The notes beneath the pieces are model-generated. The model ran no database searches and was not told the DNA's origin. It saw nothing but the letters and a program-made list of their open reading frames with translations. From positions 124,001 through 188,000 of the forward strand of contig CAZJDX010000001.1 of NCBI GenBank assembly GCA_964544885.1: a DNA stretch of 64,000 bases, read 5' to 3'. This DNA comes from QQVM01 sp964544885. Its GTDB lineage: Bacteria; Bacteroidota; Bacteroidia; AKYH767-A; 2013-40CM-41-45. Below are positions 43,260-52,689 of this stretch, one piece after another. The position numbers were made by a program, and so were the translations under genes. Within the stretch, counting starts at the first letter, position 1. Each line of letters starts with the position of its first letter.

Positions 43260-44084
43260 TTACTCTCTGTACTGATTCAGCTTGGCTTCGATGCTTTGGG
43301 TCGTGTGCGGAACTGCGCGCAATCTTTCTTTGGGAATAAGCTTACCGGTAACCCGGCAAATTCCATAGGTCTTATTCTCAATGCGAATCAGCGCATTCTC
43401 CAGCTGTTCTATGAATTTTTTCTGACGACCTGCCAGTTGCCCTGCCTCTTCTTTTGCCAGGGAGTCTGAACCGTCTTCCAGCATCTTGAAAGTACTGGCA
43501 GTGTCGTCGGTTCCATGCTCATTGGCGGCTGTAAGCTGTGCCTGTAAGGTGGCAAGCTCCTTACGCGCATCGTTCAGTTTTTGCAAGATGATCTGTTTAA
43601 ATTCATCGAGTTCTTTATCCGAATAGCGTGTCTTGTTCGGATCCATTTTACTCTGAGGAATGATCTGACGCGCCTGGTCTTTCTTGTGAAAAGGCATATT
43701 ATGTCGGGTAATGTCTGGTCTTTGGGCCGGTTTCTTATAGGTCGAAGCGACGGGTTTTTTCTCTGCCGCTTTAACCGGTGCCTTTGCCGGCGTTTGCGCC
43801 TTAACGGGGGCCTTTTCGACTTGCTTCACAGGTTTAGCAGGGATTACCTTTTTCACAGGTACCTTCTTTGCCACCGCTTTCTTTACCACCGATTTCTTAG
43901 AGGTTACTTTTTTTATCTGGACTTTTTTTACAGGCTTTTTCCTGGGGGCAACTTTCGCTTTGGAAGCCGCTTTCTTCTTTGCAGGCTTGGAAGCAGGCTT
44001 CGCTTTCTTCACGGCTTTTTTCACTTTGGCTGCTTTCTTCGCCTTAACGGCTGACTTTGCCTTCTTGATGTTTTTCTTACTCAT
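43260..44084 (-). CDS. DksA/TraR-like protein with long Lys/Ala/Pro-rich N-terminal tail
   Basis: The 274-residue protein starts with about 115 residues dominated by Lys, Ala, Pro and Val (runs such as KKAVAKKVPVKKV), like histone H1 tails and able to bind nucleic acid. The last ~120 residues are DksA-like: a coiled-coil hairpin (IILQKLNDARKELATLQAQL ... LENALIRIENKTYG) and then ICRVTGKLIPKERLRAVPHTT. In classical DksA four Cys bind zinc here; only one Cys remains, so zinc binding is lost, as in other Bacteroidota members. A role at the RNA polymerase secondary channel or in nucleoid binding is inferred. It lies 41 bases after ileS on the same strand. Confidence 0.82.
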   Translation of the reverse strand: MSKKNIKKAKSAVKAKKAAKVKKAVKKAKPASKPAKKKAASKAKVAPRKKPVKKVQIKKVTSKKSVVKKAVAKKVPVKKVIPAKPVKQVEKAPVKAQTPAKAPVKAAEKKPVASTYKKPAQRPDITRHNMPFHKKDQARQIIPQSKMDPNKTRYSDKELDEFKQIILQKLNDARKELATLQAQLTAANEHGTDDTASTFKMLEDGSDSLAKEEAGQLAGRQKKFIEQLENALIRIENKTYGICRVTGKLIPKERLRAVPHTTQSIEAKLNQYRE

Positions 44085-44125
44085 AATTGTACGGATTAAA
44101 TTAACATTCTCTTGCGCTCTCTTAA

Positions 44126-47100
44126 TCAGTTTACCAGGGAAGCTTCATGCTTTCTGATCGAAATACGTGTCTGTATATCATCATTCACCTCAACTTCCAC
44201 GGCATCTTCAGGGTCCAGTTCATTTACAATGTCCAGCGAAGAGGCTAAAATTTCGGCGCAAATATAGTCTTTATTATTTATCAAAGATGCCTGAATTCCC
44301 GCGTGTTTAAGCACTTTCAGCTCAATCCTGTCGGTCACTTCCAGGCCTTTGTCTTTTCTCAGGTTTTGTATCCTGTTGATGAATTCCCGGGCTATTCCTT
44401 CTTCCTTCAGTTCCTGTGTAATGGTCGTATCAAGAGCCACAGTCAGTTTACCGTCACTGGTCACCTGCCATCCCGGAATGTCCTCTGAACTGATTTCCAC
44501 ATCCTCTTCCAATAGTTGTACTACCTGTCCTTTCAGGTGCAGCTCGACTGACTTGCTTCTTTCAAACTCCATGATCTGTTCCTGTGACATATTCTGAACT
44601 GCAGCAGAAATATCTTTCATCAATGCTCCGGCTTTCTTCCCCAATATCTTGAAATTGGGTTTGATCTTCTTGACCAGAATCCCGGCTGTATCACTGATAT
44701 ACTCAATGTGCTTTACATTCACCTCCGCGAGGATCAGATCTTTCACCGATTCTGTCTTCTCTCTGAAGTATGCATCGAATACGGGTATCAGTATCTTATT
44801 CAACGGCTGCCTTACGCGTATATTGACTTTCTTTCTCAACGAAAGTACCATTGATGAAATTTTCTGAGCCAACTCCATACGTTCTTCCAGCAGCTTGTCA
44901 ATATGAGTTGTATTCGCTTCCGGATATTCAGCAAGGTGAACTGAGTCTGCCTTGTGTTTCATGCTTACCGTGTTCAGGTCGCGGAACAAGAGGTCGCTGT
45001 AAAATGGAGCAATGGGCGACATGATAATGGCCACCGACTCCAGGCAGGTATATAAGGTCTGATAGGCCGCTACTTTATCCTTTGTATAATCTCCTTTCCA
45101 GAAACGCCGGCGACTCAGCCTTACATACCAGTTGCTGAGATGCTCCGATACGAAATCGGTGATGGCGCGTGCCGCTTTAGTTGGTTCGTAATCTGCGTAA
45201 CATTCGTCTGTGAGACGGATAAGAGAATTCAGTTCCGACAAAATCCAGCGATCCAGCTCCGATCTCTCTTCAACGGGAATTTCGGCTTCACTGAAACTGA
45301 ACTGATCGATATTCGCATAAAGCGCAAAAAAGGAATAGGTATTAAAGAGAGTGCCGAAAAATTTTCTTTGCACTTCTCCTATTCCTTCAACATTAAACTT
45401 GAGATTATCCCATGGCTGGGCATTGCTGATCATATACCAGCGTGTGGCATCAGGTCCAAATTTATCAAGGGTTTCAAACGGATCAACCGCATTACCCAGA
45501 CGCTTCGACATTTTATTGCCGTTCTTGTCAAGCACCAGTCCGTTGCTCACTACATTTTTAAAGGCAACTGAGTCGAACAACATCACTGCGATGGCATGCA
45601 GGGTGAAAAACCATCCGCGTGTCTGATCAACCCCCTCTGCGATGAAGTCGGCGGGATATGCTTTCCTGAATTCTTCTTTATTCTCGAAAGGGAAGTGCCA
45701 TTGCGCATAAGGCATGGCGCCGGAATCAAACCACACATCAATCAGGTCGCTTTCCCTTTTCATCCTTTTCCCCGAATCAGACAGCAGGATTATATCATCC
45801 ACAAATGGACGATGCAGATCGAATGCATGCAGCTTATCCGGATTCACGGGATTGCTTTTCATAATCCCGGCTTTGCAGGCTTTCTCAATTTCAGAATATA
45901 ATTCCTTTACAGATCCGATACATTTCTCTTCCGCGCCATCTTCCGTTCTCCAGATCGGAAGCGGAATGCCCCAGTAACGCGAACGGGACAAATTCCAGTC
46001 CACCAGATTCTCCAGCCAGTTACCAAATCTTCCCGTACCGGTGGATTCAGGCTTCCAGTTGATCGTCTTGTTCAGTTCAACCATTCTTTCCTTTACGGCA
46101 GTGGTGCGAATGAACCAGGAGTCCAGCGGATAGTACAAGACCGGTTTATCCGTTCTCCAGCAATGCGGATAGGTATGCTCGTATTTCTCCACCTTGAAAG
46201 CCTTGCCTTCCTTCTTGAGTTTTATCGCAATCCTTTCATCAACGGTCAGGTATTTTTCTCCGCCTTGCTTTTTCCGTTCTTCCTCTTTCTCCGCTTCGCT
46301 TAGATATTGTTCTTTCACAAATTCACCCGCGAAATCTGTTACCTCCCGGACGAAGCGTCCCTGCTTGTCGACCAACGTAAGCGATCCGATCCCGTTCTGC
46401 TTTGCCACCCGGAAATCGTCGGCGCCGAAACTCGGAGCGATATGTACAATACCGGTACCATCCTCAGTTGTTACAAAATCTCCCGCAATCACCCTGAAAG
46501 CGTCCCCTTCCTCCGGTTGTGCATAAGGAAGCAACTGATGATATCGGATCCCGGTCAGTTCTCTGCCGCTGAATTCATCCAGAACTTTGAAAGGAATGGA
46601 TTTGTCTCCTGGCTTATAATCTTCCTGCTTCAGTTCTGCGTTTTTTTCCGGAAAATATTTTGAAAGAAGTTCTTTCGCGAGAATAACCGTTTGCGGAGCG
46701 AAGGTGTATTGATTGAATGTTTTTACTGCGACATACGTGATCTTCTCGCCTACAGCAAGGGCGGTATTTGAAGGAAGGGTCCAAGGCGTTGTCGTCCATG
46801 CAAGGAAATAAACATCCCCTTGAAGACCTTGAATCTTACCCGAAGATGGTTTTATCACCGGGAACATGGCGACCACCGTTGTGTCCTTTACCATTTTATA
46901 GGTTCCGGGTTGATTCAGTTCATGTGAACTGAGACCTGTTCCCGCGGCGGGAGAATAAGGCTGAATGGTATATCCTTTATAGAGAAGTCCTTTTTTGTAA
47001 AACTCACTCAAAAGATACCAGCAAGTCTCGATATAATCGTTGGTAAACGTGATGTAAGGATTTTCCAGGTCCACCCAGTATCCCATTTTACGGGTAAGGT

Positions 47101-47503
47101 CGTCCCAGATATCTTTATACTTCATCACCTCCTTACGGCAGGCTTGATTATACTCTTCGATGGAGATCTTAACTCCAATGTCATCCTTCCGGATCCCGAG
47201 TGTTTTTTCCACACTCAACTCGATGGGTAATCCATGCGTATCCCATCCACCCTTTCGTTTGACCTGAAAACCTTTGAGGGTTTTGTAGCGGCAAAAGATA
47301 TCCTTGATGGCCCTTGCCATGACATGGTGAATGCCGGGCAAACCGTTTGCCGACGGGGGCCCCTCGTAAAAGGTAAACGACGGTTTGTTCTCCCGGCTGT
47401 TCACGCTCATCTCAAAGGTCTTCTCCGCATCCCATTTCCTGAGAATTTCTCCGGAAACTGCGGGCAGATCCAATGATTCATAAACTTTATAGGTACCGGC
47501 CAT
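44126..47503 (-). CDS. ileS: Isoleucyl-tRNA synthetase
   Basis: Charges tRNA-Ile with isoleucine in the cytoplasm, with an editing domain that removes valine. Class I signatures: the HIGH-type motif in PSANGLPGIHHVMARAIKD (about 51-69) and the KMSKS-type motif in NGNKMSKRLGNAVDP. The editing insert lies between them (LAWTTTPWTLPSNTA, then DGTGIVHIAPSFGADD). A long C-terminal anticodon-binding part ends after VNDDIQTRISIRKHE. It is 1125 residues, normal for the eukaryote-like IleS of Bacteroidota. The ATG is at 47503. It is the first gene of a minus-strand unit with the dksA-like gene. Confidence 0.96.
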   Translation of the reverse strand: MAGTYKVYESLDLPAVSGEILRKWDAEKTFEMSVNSRENKPSFTFYEGPPSANGLPGIHHVMARAIKDIFCRYKTLKGFQVKRKGGWDTHGLPIELSVEKTLGIRKDDIGVKISIEEYNQACRKEVMKYKDIWDDLTRKMGYWVDLENPYITFTNDYIETCWYLLSEFYKKGLLYKGYTIQPYSPAAGTGLSSHELNQPGTYKMVKDTTVVAMFPVIKPSSGKIQGLQGDVYFLAWTTTPWTLPSNTALAVGEKITYVAVKTFNQYTFAPQTVILAKELLSKYFPEKNAELKQEDYKPGDKSIPFKVLDEFSGRELTGIRYHQLLPYAQPEEGDAFRVIAGDFVTTEDGTGIVHIAPSFGADDFRVAKQNGIGSLTLVDKQGRFVREVTDFAGEFVKEQYLSEAEKEEERKKQGGEKYLTVDERIAIKLKKEGKAFKVEKYEHTYPHCWRTDKPVLYYPLDSWFIRTTAVKERMVELNKTINWKPESTGTGRFGNWLENLVDWNLSRSRYWGIPLPIWRTEDGAEEKCIGSVKELYSEIEKACKAGIMKSNPVNPDKLHAFDLHRPFVDDIILLSDSGKRMKRESDLIDVWFDSGAMPYAQWHFPFENKEEFRKAYPADFIAEGVDQTRGWFFTLHAIAVMLFDSVAFKNVVSNGLVLDKNGNKMSKRLGNAVDPFETLDKFGPDATRWYMISNAQPWDNLKFNVEGIGEVQRKFFGTLFNTYSFFALYANIDQFSFSEAEIPVEERSELDRWILSELNSLIRLTDECYADYEPTKAARAITDFVSEHLSNWYVRLSRRRFWKGDYTKDKVAAYQTLYTCLESVAIIMSPIAPFYSDLLFRDLNTVSMKHKADSVHLAEYPEANTTHIDKLLEERMELAQKISSMVLSLRKKVNIRVRQPLNKILIPVFDAYFREKTESVKDLILAEVNVKHIEYISDTAGILVKKIKPNFKILGKKAGALMKDISAAVQNMSQEQIMEFERSKSVELHLKGQVVQLLEEDVEISSEDIPGWQVTSDGKLTVALDTTITQELKEEGIAREFINRIQNLRKDKGLEVTDRIELKVLKHAGIQASLINNKDYICAEILASSLDIVNELDPEDAVEVEVNDDIQTRISIRKHEASLVN

Positions 47504-47825
47504 CTGTAAATAATGAAATCAGGGCTGCAAAAGTAGGAAAAAAGGATGGAAATTCAATCCTTGATCCATGCGGATATGCCCTAATAATCAATCGCTTACA
47601 CTTATAAATTGAAACTTCATACACGCTCAAAATTGCCTGAAATTGACAGAAAAACGGCATTAATGAATATTGAAAGCCGGGATAAACACCGAATTGAATA
47701 TTATTCAGGATTATTAACATCAAATTAAGGAGATTTTTTCATCCTGAGCCAGGCCGAAATTTCAAACGGACATGCAATAATTTATAAATTGGGCCTTTTC
47801 ACAGAATTGCCAGACGAACATTCCG
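47504..47825. other. Divergent intergenic region between ileS and the glycosylase gene
   Basis: About 320 bases separate two genes pointing apart, so promoters for both should lie here. It is AT-rich; I could not place an exact TAnnTTTG element. A minus-strand reading frame over 47487-47723 has no family features and overlaps the start of ileS, so it is not called. Confidence 0.5.
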
Positions 47826-48425
47826 ATGCATTATATCGAACATCTAAGTCAGGACGCCGCTCTGAGAACGCTGATCCGGCAACACGGACCATTGAAATTG
47901 AGGCAGAGAAAAAATCCCGGACTACATCTTTGCGCTTCGATTATGTCGCAACAGCTTTCAACCAAGGTAGCCGATGTAATCTACGGACGATTTCTGGAAC
48001 TCTTCGAAAACAGTAATCCAACAGCCGAAGAAATCCTGGCTATTAAACCCGCCCGGCTTCGGGAAATTGGTTTGTCCAATGCCAAATTGAGTTATGTGCA
48101 TAATGTCGCGCGCTTTGCTCTTGAACACGGACTGGAAGCGAAGCAAATTAAAAAAATGGACAATGAAGAAGCTATCGCTTATCTCACACAGATCAAAGGC
48201 GTTGGCCGATGGACGGCGGAAATGTTATTGATGTTCACGTTTGGAAGAGAGGATTTGTTTGCCGTTGATGACCTGGGCATACAAACCGCCATGAAAAAAC
48301 TGTATGGTATCAGAACGGTAGACAAAAAGAAATTACGTGAAAAGCTTGTGCGGAAAGCTGAATTATGGAAACCTTATCGCACCTATGCCTGCATGCACTT
48401 ATGGAGATATAAAGATGGCGGATGA
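47826..48425 (+). CDS. DNA-3-methyladenine glycosylase, AlkA-type
   Basis: HhH-GPD DNA glycosylase of 199 residues that removes alkylated bases in base excision repair. Seen: CASIMSQQLSTKVADVIYGRF (start of the fold), a helix-hairpin-helix LTQIKGVGRWTAEMLLMF (120-137) and the catalytic Asp in LFAVDDLGIQTA (Asp149). It lacks the N-terminal AlkA domain and is the size of the short AlkA/yeast MAG-like group. ATG 47826 is used. It is convergent with the RidA gene, 38 bases away. Confidence 0.87.
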   Translation: MHYIEHLSQDAALRTLIRQHGPLKLRQRKNPGLHLCASIMSQQLSTKVADVIYGRFLELFENSNPTAEEILAIKPARLREIGLSNAKLSYVHNVARFALEHGLEAKQIKKMDNEEAIAYLTQIKGVGRWTAEMLLMFTFGREDLFAVDDLGIQTAMKKLYGIRTVDKKKLREKLVRKAELWKPYRTYACMHLWRYKDGG

Positions 48426-48463
48426 AGCATACTAATAACACCTGGTATATACAAATAATTTAA

Positions 48464-48877
48464 TTAAATTTCTGCGATCACCTTCAACTCGATCGCTATT
48501 GGTGTAGGCAAACAATTGATCTCGATCGTTGTCCGGCAGGGTGGGTTTCCTTTGAAATATTCAGCCCATAACCTGTTGTATACAGGAAAATCATCCTTCA
48601 TATTGGTGAGAAATACCGTAACGTCAATTATTTTTTCCCAGCCCGATCCGGCATCTTCCAGTATATACCGTACATTCTGAAAAACGGAACGGCATTGTGT
48701 TTCTATATCGTATGATATGATCTCGCCTTCTTTATTCAATTCCACTCCCGGGATTTTCTTACTTCCCCTTTCCCTGGGACCGACTCCGGAAAGGAAAAGC
48801 AGATTGCCAAGACGCCTGGCGTGTGGATAAAGTCCGACAGGTTCAGGAGCTTTGGAAGAATTAATCTCATTTGACAT
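48464..48877 (-). CDS. RidA-family protein, 2-aminomuconate deaminase-like
   Basis: A 137-residue RidA/YjgF-fold protein; such proteins hydrolyse reactive enamines/imines or, in some branches, deaminate 2-aminomuconate. Features: GLYPHARRLGNLLFLSGVGPRE, KEGEIISYDIETQCRSVF (helix), DVTVFLTNMKDDFPVYNRLW and PCRTTIEINCLPTP with the conserved Arg before TT. The PHA-R-x-G-x-LFLSG pattern and the long DIETQ segment are closer to 2-aminomuconate deaminase than to housekeeping RidA. ATG 48877 (MSNEINSSKAPEP) is preferred over ATG 48922. No other tryptophan/2-aminomuconate pathway gene is seen nearby. Confidence 0.78.
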   Translation of the reverse strand: MSNEINSSKAPEPVGLYPHARRLGNLLFLSGVGPRERGSKKIPGVELNKEGEIISYDIETQCRSVFQNVRYILEDAGSGWEKIIDVTVFLTNMKDDFPVYNRLWAEYFKGNPPCRTTIEINCLPTPIAIELKVIAEI

Positions 48878-49150
48878 GATACCGCTGGTATTAAAGTTTG
48901 TGTAAATATCTGAAATTTCCATGGGACGGGATAGAGGTTTGCTTTATGATCCCAACTTTGGGTCATCGAAAGGGATTGAGATCAAGTTCCGTAAATCAAC
49001 ATGTGTCTCCTGGATTCAGGATTTTCAGATGCAAGATGGTTTGTCCGCCGTCTTAAAGCAAATGAAATTATCAGGAGCATCCAAATTGATTTTGCAGGAT
49101 ACTCTGCAGTGTCATAAAGCAATAATCGAAACCCTTATAAAAGCTTCGTT

Positions 49151-49546
49151 CTATGGCTTATCTGAAATTTTGAACCCGGTATAAACTTCGTAACGTCCAC
49201 AACCTAATCCTCCATTTATAAAATTTGACTGAATACTGTCGTTCCATAACCTCAGTCCATAATGATATGCGTAGTAACTGCCGGTTGAATCCAGGTAAAC
49301 ATCCCTGCCCAATACATTCAGGGTTGAATCTGTTTTGCCATAATTTACTGATATTATCGTGTCCCTCATGGAGAAACAGGAGCCACATGGACCATAACAG
49401 GAGATTTTCTCCTTCACCTGATATTTACCTATATAGCCATCTCTTTTATCGATGTGTTCGGATATGTTATAATCATCCTTTACGCAGGAGTAGGAGATTG
49501 CACCCACTATAATCACTGTTCGTATCAGTTGTAAATGTTTCTTCAT
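49151..49546 (-). CDS. Small Cys-rich predicted lipoprotein
   Basis: The 131-residue product has a hydrophobic signal ending in a lipobox (ISYSC, Cys21), followed by about 110 mature residues with further Cys in SCYGPCGSCFS and GLGCGRYEV, which could form disulfides outside the cytoplasm. Beta-strand-rich (DSTLNVLGRDVYLDSTG). No family is recognised. The ATG is at 49546. It lies between the RidA gene and a T9SS client on the same strand. Confidence 0.6.
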   Translation of the reverse strand: MKKHLQLIRTVIIVGAISYSCVKDDYNISEHIDKRDGYIGKYQVKEKISCYGPCGSCFSMRDTIISVNYGKTDSTLNVLGRDVYLDSTGSYYAYHYGLRLWNDSIQSNFINGGLGCGRYEVYTGFKISDKP

Positions 49547-49612
49547 GTTTGGAAGTGCATTTAATACATTACAGATATATGAAGAAATTATACAGTTTTA
49601 TTATCAGAATAT

Positions 49613-50500
49613 TCAATGTATGATCAGCTTTTTAATCTGCTTTCCTTCCTGACCGGCAAGTCTTACCAAATAGACTCCCCTTGATAAATTTACATCTAAG
49701 GTGTGCGTATCTGCTCCATGAATTGTCTCTGAGTGAATTGTAGTTCCGAAAAGATCCAACACGTCAATTCGTAATCCGACACCTGCGGAAATGCCGCTAA
49801 TGCTTACATGCGAGACAGCTGGATTTGGGAAAATCGAAACTTGTTCCATTTCCTTAACATCCTTAATCCCTGTTGTTGAGCATCCAATCGTGGTAAGCAG
49901 GCTAAGTGTGTCGCTCTGACTAGTACCGACAACTTCTATTACAGAACCTGGATTTCCCATCTTACAAAAAAATATATAAGGAACATCATCAGGGAGTGCA
50001 GAAATCGCTGATGCTCCCAGATTAATAAATGCATCTTTGAAGGAAGAATCAAGATTGCTATATGGGTAGGTGTACCATGTATAGGCGAGTATATATTCAC
50101 ACGAAGTTCTTACATTCAAAAACTGAATCAAAGCGTCAACAGACGAAGAATCAGTCAAGTCAAATTGAAAATAATTTGTCGGCCTTGAACGGCAATAATA
50201 ATACACCGCATTATTCAGCGTGCAATCGGGAGATAAAAAAGTATTCACCTGCCCGGCTTCAACGTTGCAATTATTTAAAACAGAACACGAACAGGAATCG
50301 ATTACGGCAATCATAATCGAAGAACTTACTCCACAGCCATTATATTCCTGTGGGTTTCCATCCAGATAAAAGCCTATTTCATTTAGAGCCGATGGCGAAG
50401 TAGGGCTACCATAAGTCTGACAAAAGAGTGTTCTTACCGTTTGAGCTTTTATTGTCATGCCTATCAGAAAGAACACTAAAAAGTAAATTAGTTTTTTCAT
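49613..50500 (-). CDS. Secreted protein with T9SS type A sorting domain
   Basis: The 295-residue product from ATG 50500 (MKKLIYFLVFFLIGMTIKAQ, signal cut after KAQ) ends in a type A tail: VSIFPNPAVSHVSI, VLDLFGTTIHSETI, then LSRGVYLVRLAGQEGKQIKKL. An upstream ATG at 50545 is rejected because it would put 15 residues before the signal. The middle is Cys-rich (CSCSVLNNC, SPDCTLNNAVYYYCRS) and unassigned. Function beyond secretion is unknown. Confidence 0.78.
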   Translation of the reverse strand: MKKLIYFLVFFLIGMTIKAQTVRTLFCQTYGSPTSPSALNEIGFYLDGNPQEYNGCGVSSSIMIAVIDSCSCSVLNNCNVEAGQVNTFLSPDCTLNNAVYYYCRSRPTNYFQFDLTDSSSVDALIQFLNVRTSCEYILAYTWYTYPYSNLDSSFKDAFINLGASAISALPDDVPYIFFCKMGNPGSVIEVVGTSQSDTLSLLTTIGCSTTGIKDVKEMEQVSIFPNPAVSHVSISGISAGVGLRIDVLDLFGTTIHSETIHGADTHTLDVNLSRGVYLVRLAGQEGKQIKKLIIH

Positions 50501-50952
50501 GCAAAGACGTTGAGGAATTAAAACCATTTTTGATATTCTGATCAACTGAGTTATTCATAGATACACAGATTTTCAGAATGAAAATGAAAGATAATTAATA
50601 ATCCCAATTAATTCAATAACCATTTCTCCTCTTACTTTCAGCCTGGTACCGATGCGGGAATACGATTCTAATGCATTGAATAAGCCAGGTGAATGTACAA
50701 TCCTGGATTAGCTGAATTCTATGACTTCTCTCAGAACTTTTCTGCAACAATGAATTATTGGAAATAATCTGAAATTAATGGCGTAAATCGATATAAATGA
50801 CAGAAAACGGATTTGCTTGCACTGGCTGGTTTGGGTCCGGGTAATATCCCGCTTAACTTCCTTTGCAATGGAGATGGGGCCAAGCCCTTGAGAATGCTCA
50901 ATTCATCAAACTAATTTCCTGCAGGTTATAATGACACCTTGAATTACAAAAT
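50501..50952. other. Gene-free stretch
   Basis: About 450 bases between two minus-strand genes without a supported frame. The part around 50800-50920 has a less biased base composition than the rest and could be a decayed coding remnant, but I could not recognise a family in any frame. Confidence 0.4.
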
Positions 50953-51627
50953 TCAATCAAGAGAATATAACTGAGAATCCTTACTTTTTCTGATAAGTAC
51001 AAGTCCTGCTGCGAGCATCCAACCCAAACCGAATGGAATGATAACAAAGCCGAGAACAACAATTCCGGTAAGCAAACTTAAAATGCCGAGTAGTCCGGCA
51101 ATCCCTGCCAGATATCCCCAAATTGTCAGCCATCCCGGAATCCAATCATTCCTTCCGGCAACAGAAAGAAAAACCGGACAAGCGCCAATGATCAATATGG
51201 TGGCCAAATCGTCCAGTCTGGCCCCTATCCATCCAATGGCCATTGCACTTTCAATGGTTGGAGGATGAATGGCCAGTGAAAGCATCACAATAAATGAAAC
51301 AATGGCAACTGGGATTGCAATCCGCACAAGTTCCTTAGCTACACGCGCAAGACGGTAACGGGAAATGAAACTATCCGACATGAATATTACTCCAATTCCC
51401 AGCAGCATTACCCCTAATGTCCAAAAAATAGTGTTAACAACCAGTATATCCTTCTTGCCTTCAACCTGAACAAGGTACTCTTCCATTTTGCCGTTAGCCA
51501 GCGACTGCCAAAGATCAGTTTCTGAGGCGCCCCAAAAAGCCGCACCTGTCAACATAGAAAGGGTGCCCGCAATGATAACAGTTCCTGAAAATTTCTTTAT
51601 AATGCCAATTTCTACCTGTACCGCCAT
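50953..51627 (-). CDS. Integral membrane protein of unknown function
   Basis: The 224-residue protein has about six hydrophobic segments (around 15-35, 65-83, 103-121, 140-155, 167-190, 195-215), separated by short loops, with a glycine-rich end (IIPFGLGWMLAAGLVLI). There is no signal peptide or recognisable catalytic motif. It resembles small DUF-type membrane proteins often found beside AraC regulators; here an AraC-type gene lies directly upstream on the same strand, 81 bases away, which may control it. ATG 51627. Confidence 0.6.
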   Translation of the reverse strand: MAVQVEIGIIKKFSGTVIIAGTLSMLTGAAFWGASETDLWQSLANGKMEEYLVQVEGKKDILVVNTIFWTLGVMLLGIGVIFMSDSFISRYRLARVAKELVRIAIPVAIVSFIVMLSLAIHPPTIESAMAIGWIGARLDDLATILIIGACPVFLSVAGRNDWIPGWLTIWGYLAGIAGLLGILSLLTGIVVLGFVIIPFGLGWMLAAGLVLIRKSKDSQLYSLD

Positions 51628-51708
51628 TTCCTTGATTTTCTGAATGTGCGAAAGTGCTACATAGAATCCGGAAAAAATTGTACGATTGTTCCATTTCCGT
51701 GAATATTA

Positions 51709-52515
51709 TCATCCTATCAACTGCCCGGGAAATGAATTCATTTGCTTGCGGTACTCGCCGGGTGTCATTTCTGCGAACTCCTCAAATGAATGAATGAAAT
51801 GAGACTGGTCGTAGTATCCATTATCAAGTCCGATATCTACCAGCCTGGCGTTTTTATTATGAAGTGATTCCACGCTTCGCACAAACTGAACTAACTTTTC
51901 ATAACCATGCGAAGAAATACCAAACCAATCATTGAACAAACGATATGTTTGAGTTCTTGAATAACCAAGTTTGCTTTCAATTGATCTGAATGAACTTCCT
52001 TTCTTGCTTTCTATATGCCTGTTTATAGCATTGTCTAGTTGGATTGCGATGTGCAAATCTGCAGTTTCATTAATTTTTTTAAGAAAGAAATTCTCAAACC
52101 ACTGTGCCCGTTCGAAAAATGTATTAATGGTGTATAATTTGTCCTCCATCACATCAACAGTGTCAAGGACAATATTTCCTTCAACAAAGTAGTCCTTTAT
52201 TTTACACAGCGGAATACCAAAGAGCGCCTTTACCGCTACCGGTTTCATCCGGATACCAAAAGTGTGAAATCTGTCGAAGCTCATTGAAAGCGGTTTGGTA
52301 TGAATTCCTGAAAGAAAACATGAAAGATTCTTTACTGGGTTTCCTTCATTCGGAATACTCTTTGCTTTTACTTCAACTTTATGATACAATGGAAAGAGCA
52401 ATTCAACTTTACCTGATGGCAATACTGTATAATTGCCCTGCATTGGAATTATATTTTCCCAAATAAGGTCAACCAACCCTTTAAGTCTTGAAGGGATATA
52501 AGATTTAAAGTTCAT
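51709..52515 (-). CDS. AraC-family transcriptional regulator
   Basis: The 268-residue protein has an N-terminal sensory part (about 1-140) and a C-terminal AraC HTH pair. The first helix-turn-helix is around SFRSIESKLGYSRTQTYRLF and the second around ARLVDIGLDNGYYDQSHFIH, with SFEEFAEMTPGEYRKQ closing the domain, the usual P-x-x-F/Y-R pattern. The ligand is unknown. It probably regulates the membrane-protein gene downstream or itself. The ATG is at 52515. Confidence 0.88.
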   Translation of the reverse strand: MNFKSYIPSRLKGLVDLIWENIIPMQGNYTVLPSGKVELLFPLYHKVEVKAKSIPNEGNPVKNLSCFLSGIHTKPLSMSFDRFHTFGIRMKPVAVKALFGIPLCKIKDYFVEGNIVLDTVDVMEDKLYTINTFFERAQWFENFFLKKINETADLHIAIQLDNAINRHIESKKGSSFRSIESKLGYSRTQTYRLFNDWFGISSHGYEKLVQFVRSVESLHNKNARLVDIGLDNGYYDQSHFIHSFEEFAEMTPGEYRKQMNSFPGQLIG

Positions 52516-52689
52516 CTTACTGAATTTTCATCTCATTGGTAGAAATATCTTCTGTTAGTATTTCGGATGAAATACCATCTATATTCACACTAACGTACAA
52601 CCGCTTTTATAAACCACTTCCTGCAAGGTTTCGCTACTGCAGGCATTCATCAGGTTCGCCAGATTATTTTACATTCACTCCGGTTATTG

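Noticed and set aside
43581..44054. Arg/Leu/Phe-rich plus-strand frame of 157 residues
   Set aside because: It is the complement of the Lys/Ala-rich dksA-like tail; the composition is explained by the reverse strand.
47487..47723. Minus-strand frame of 78 residues upstream of ileS
   Set aside because: Hydrophobic by chance in AT-rich DNA, overlaps the ileS start and would break the divergent promoter region.
48921..49184. Plus-strand frame of 87 residues
   Set aside because: It lies over the start region of the RidA gene and the end of the small lipoprotein gene on the other strand, has no family features and looks like a chance frame.
50800..50920. Decayed gene remnant between two minus-strand genes
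   Set aside because: Slightly less biased composition only; no frame gave a recognisable family.
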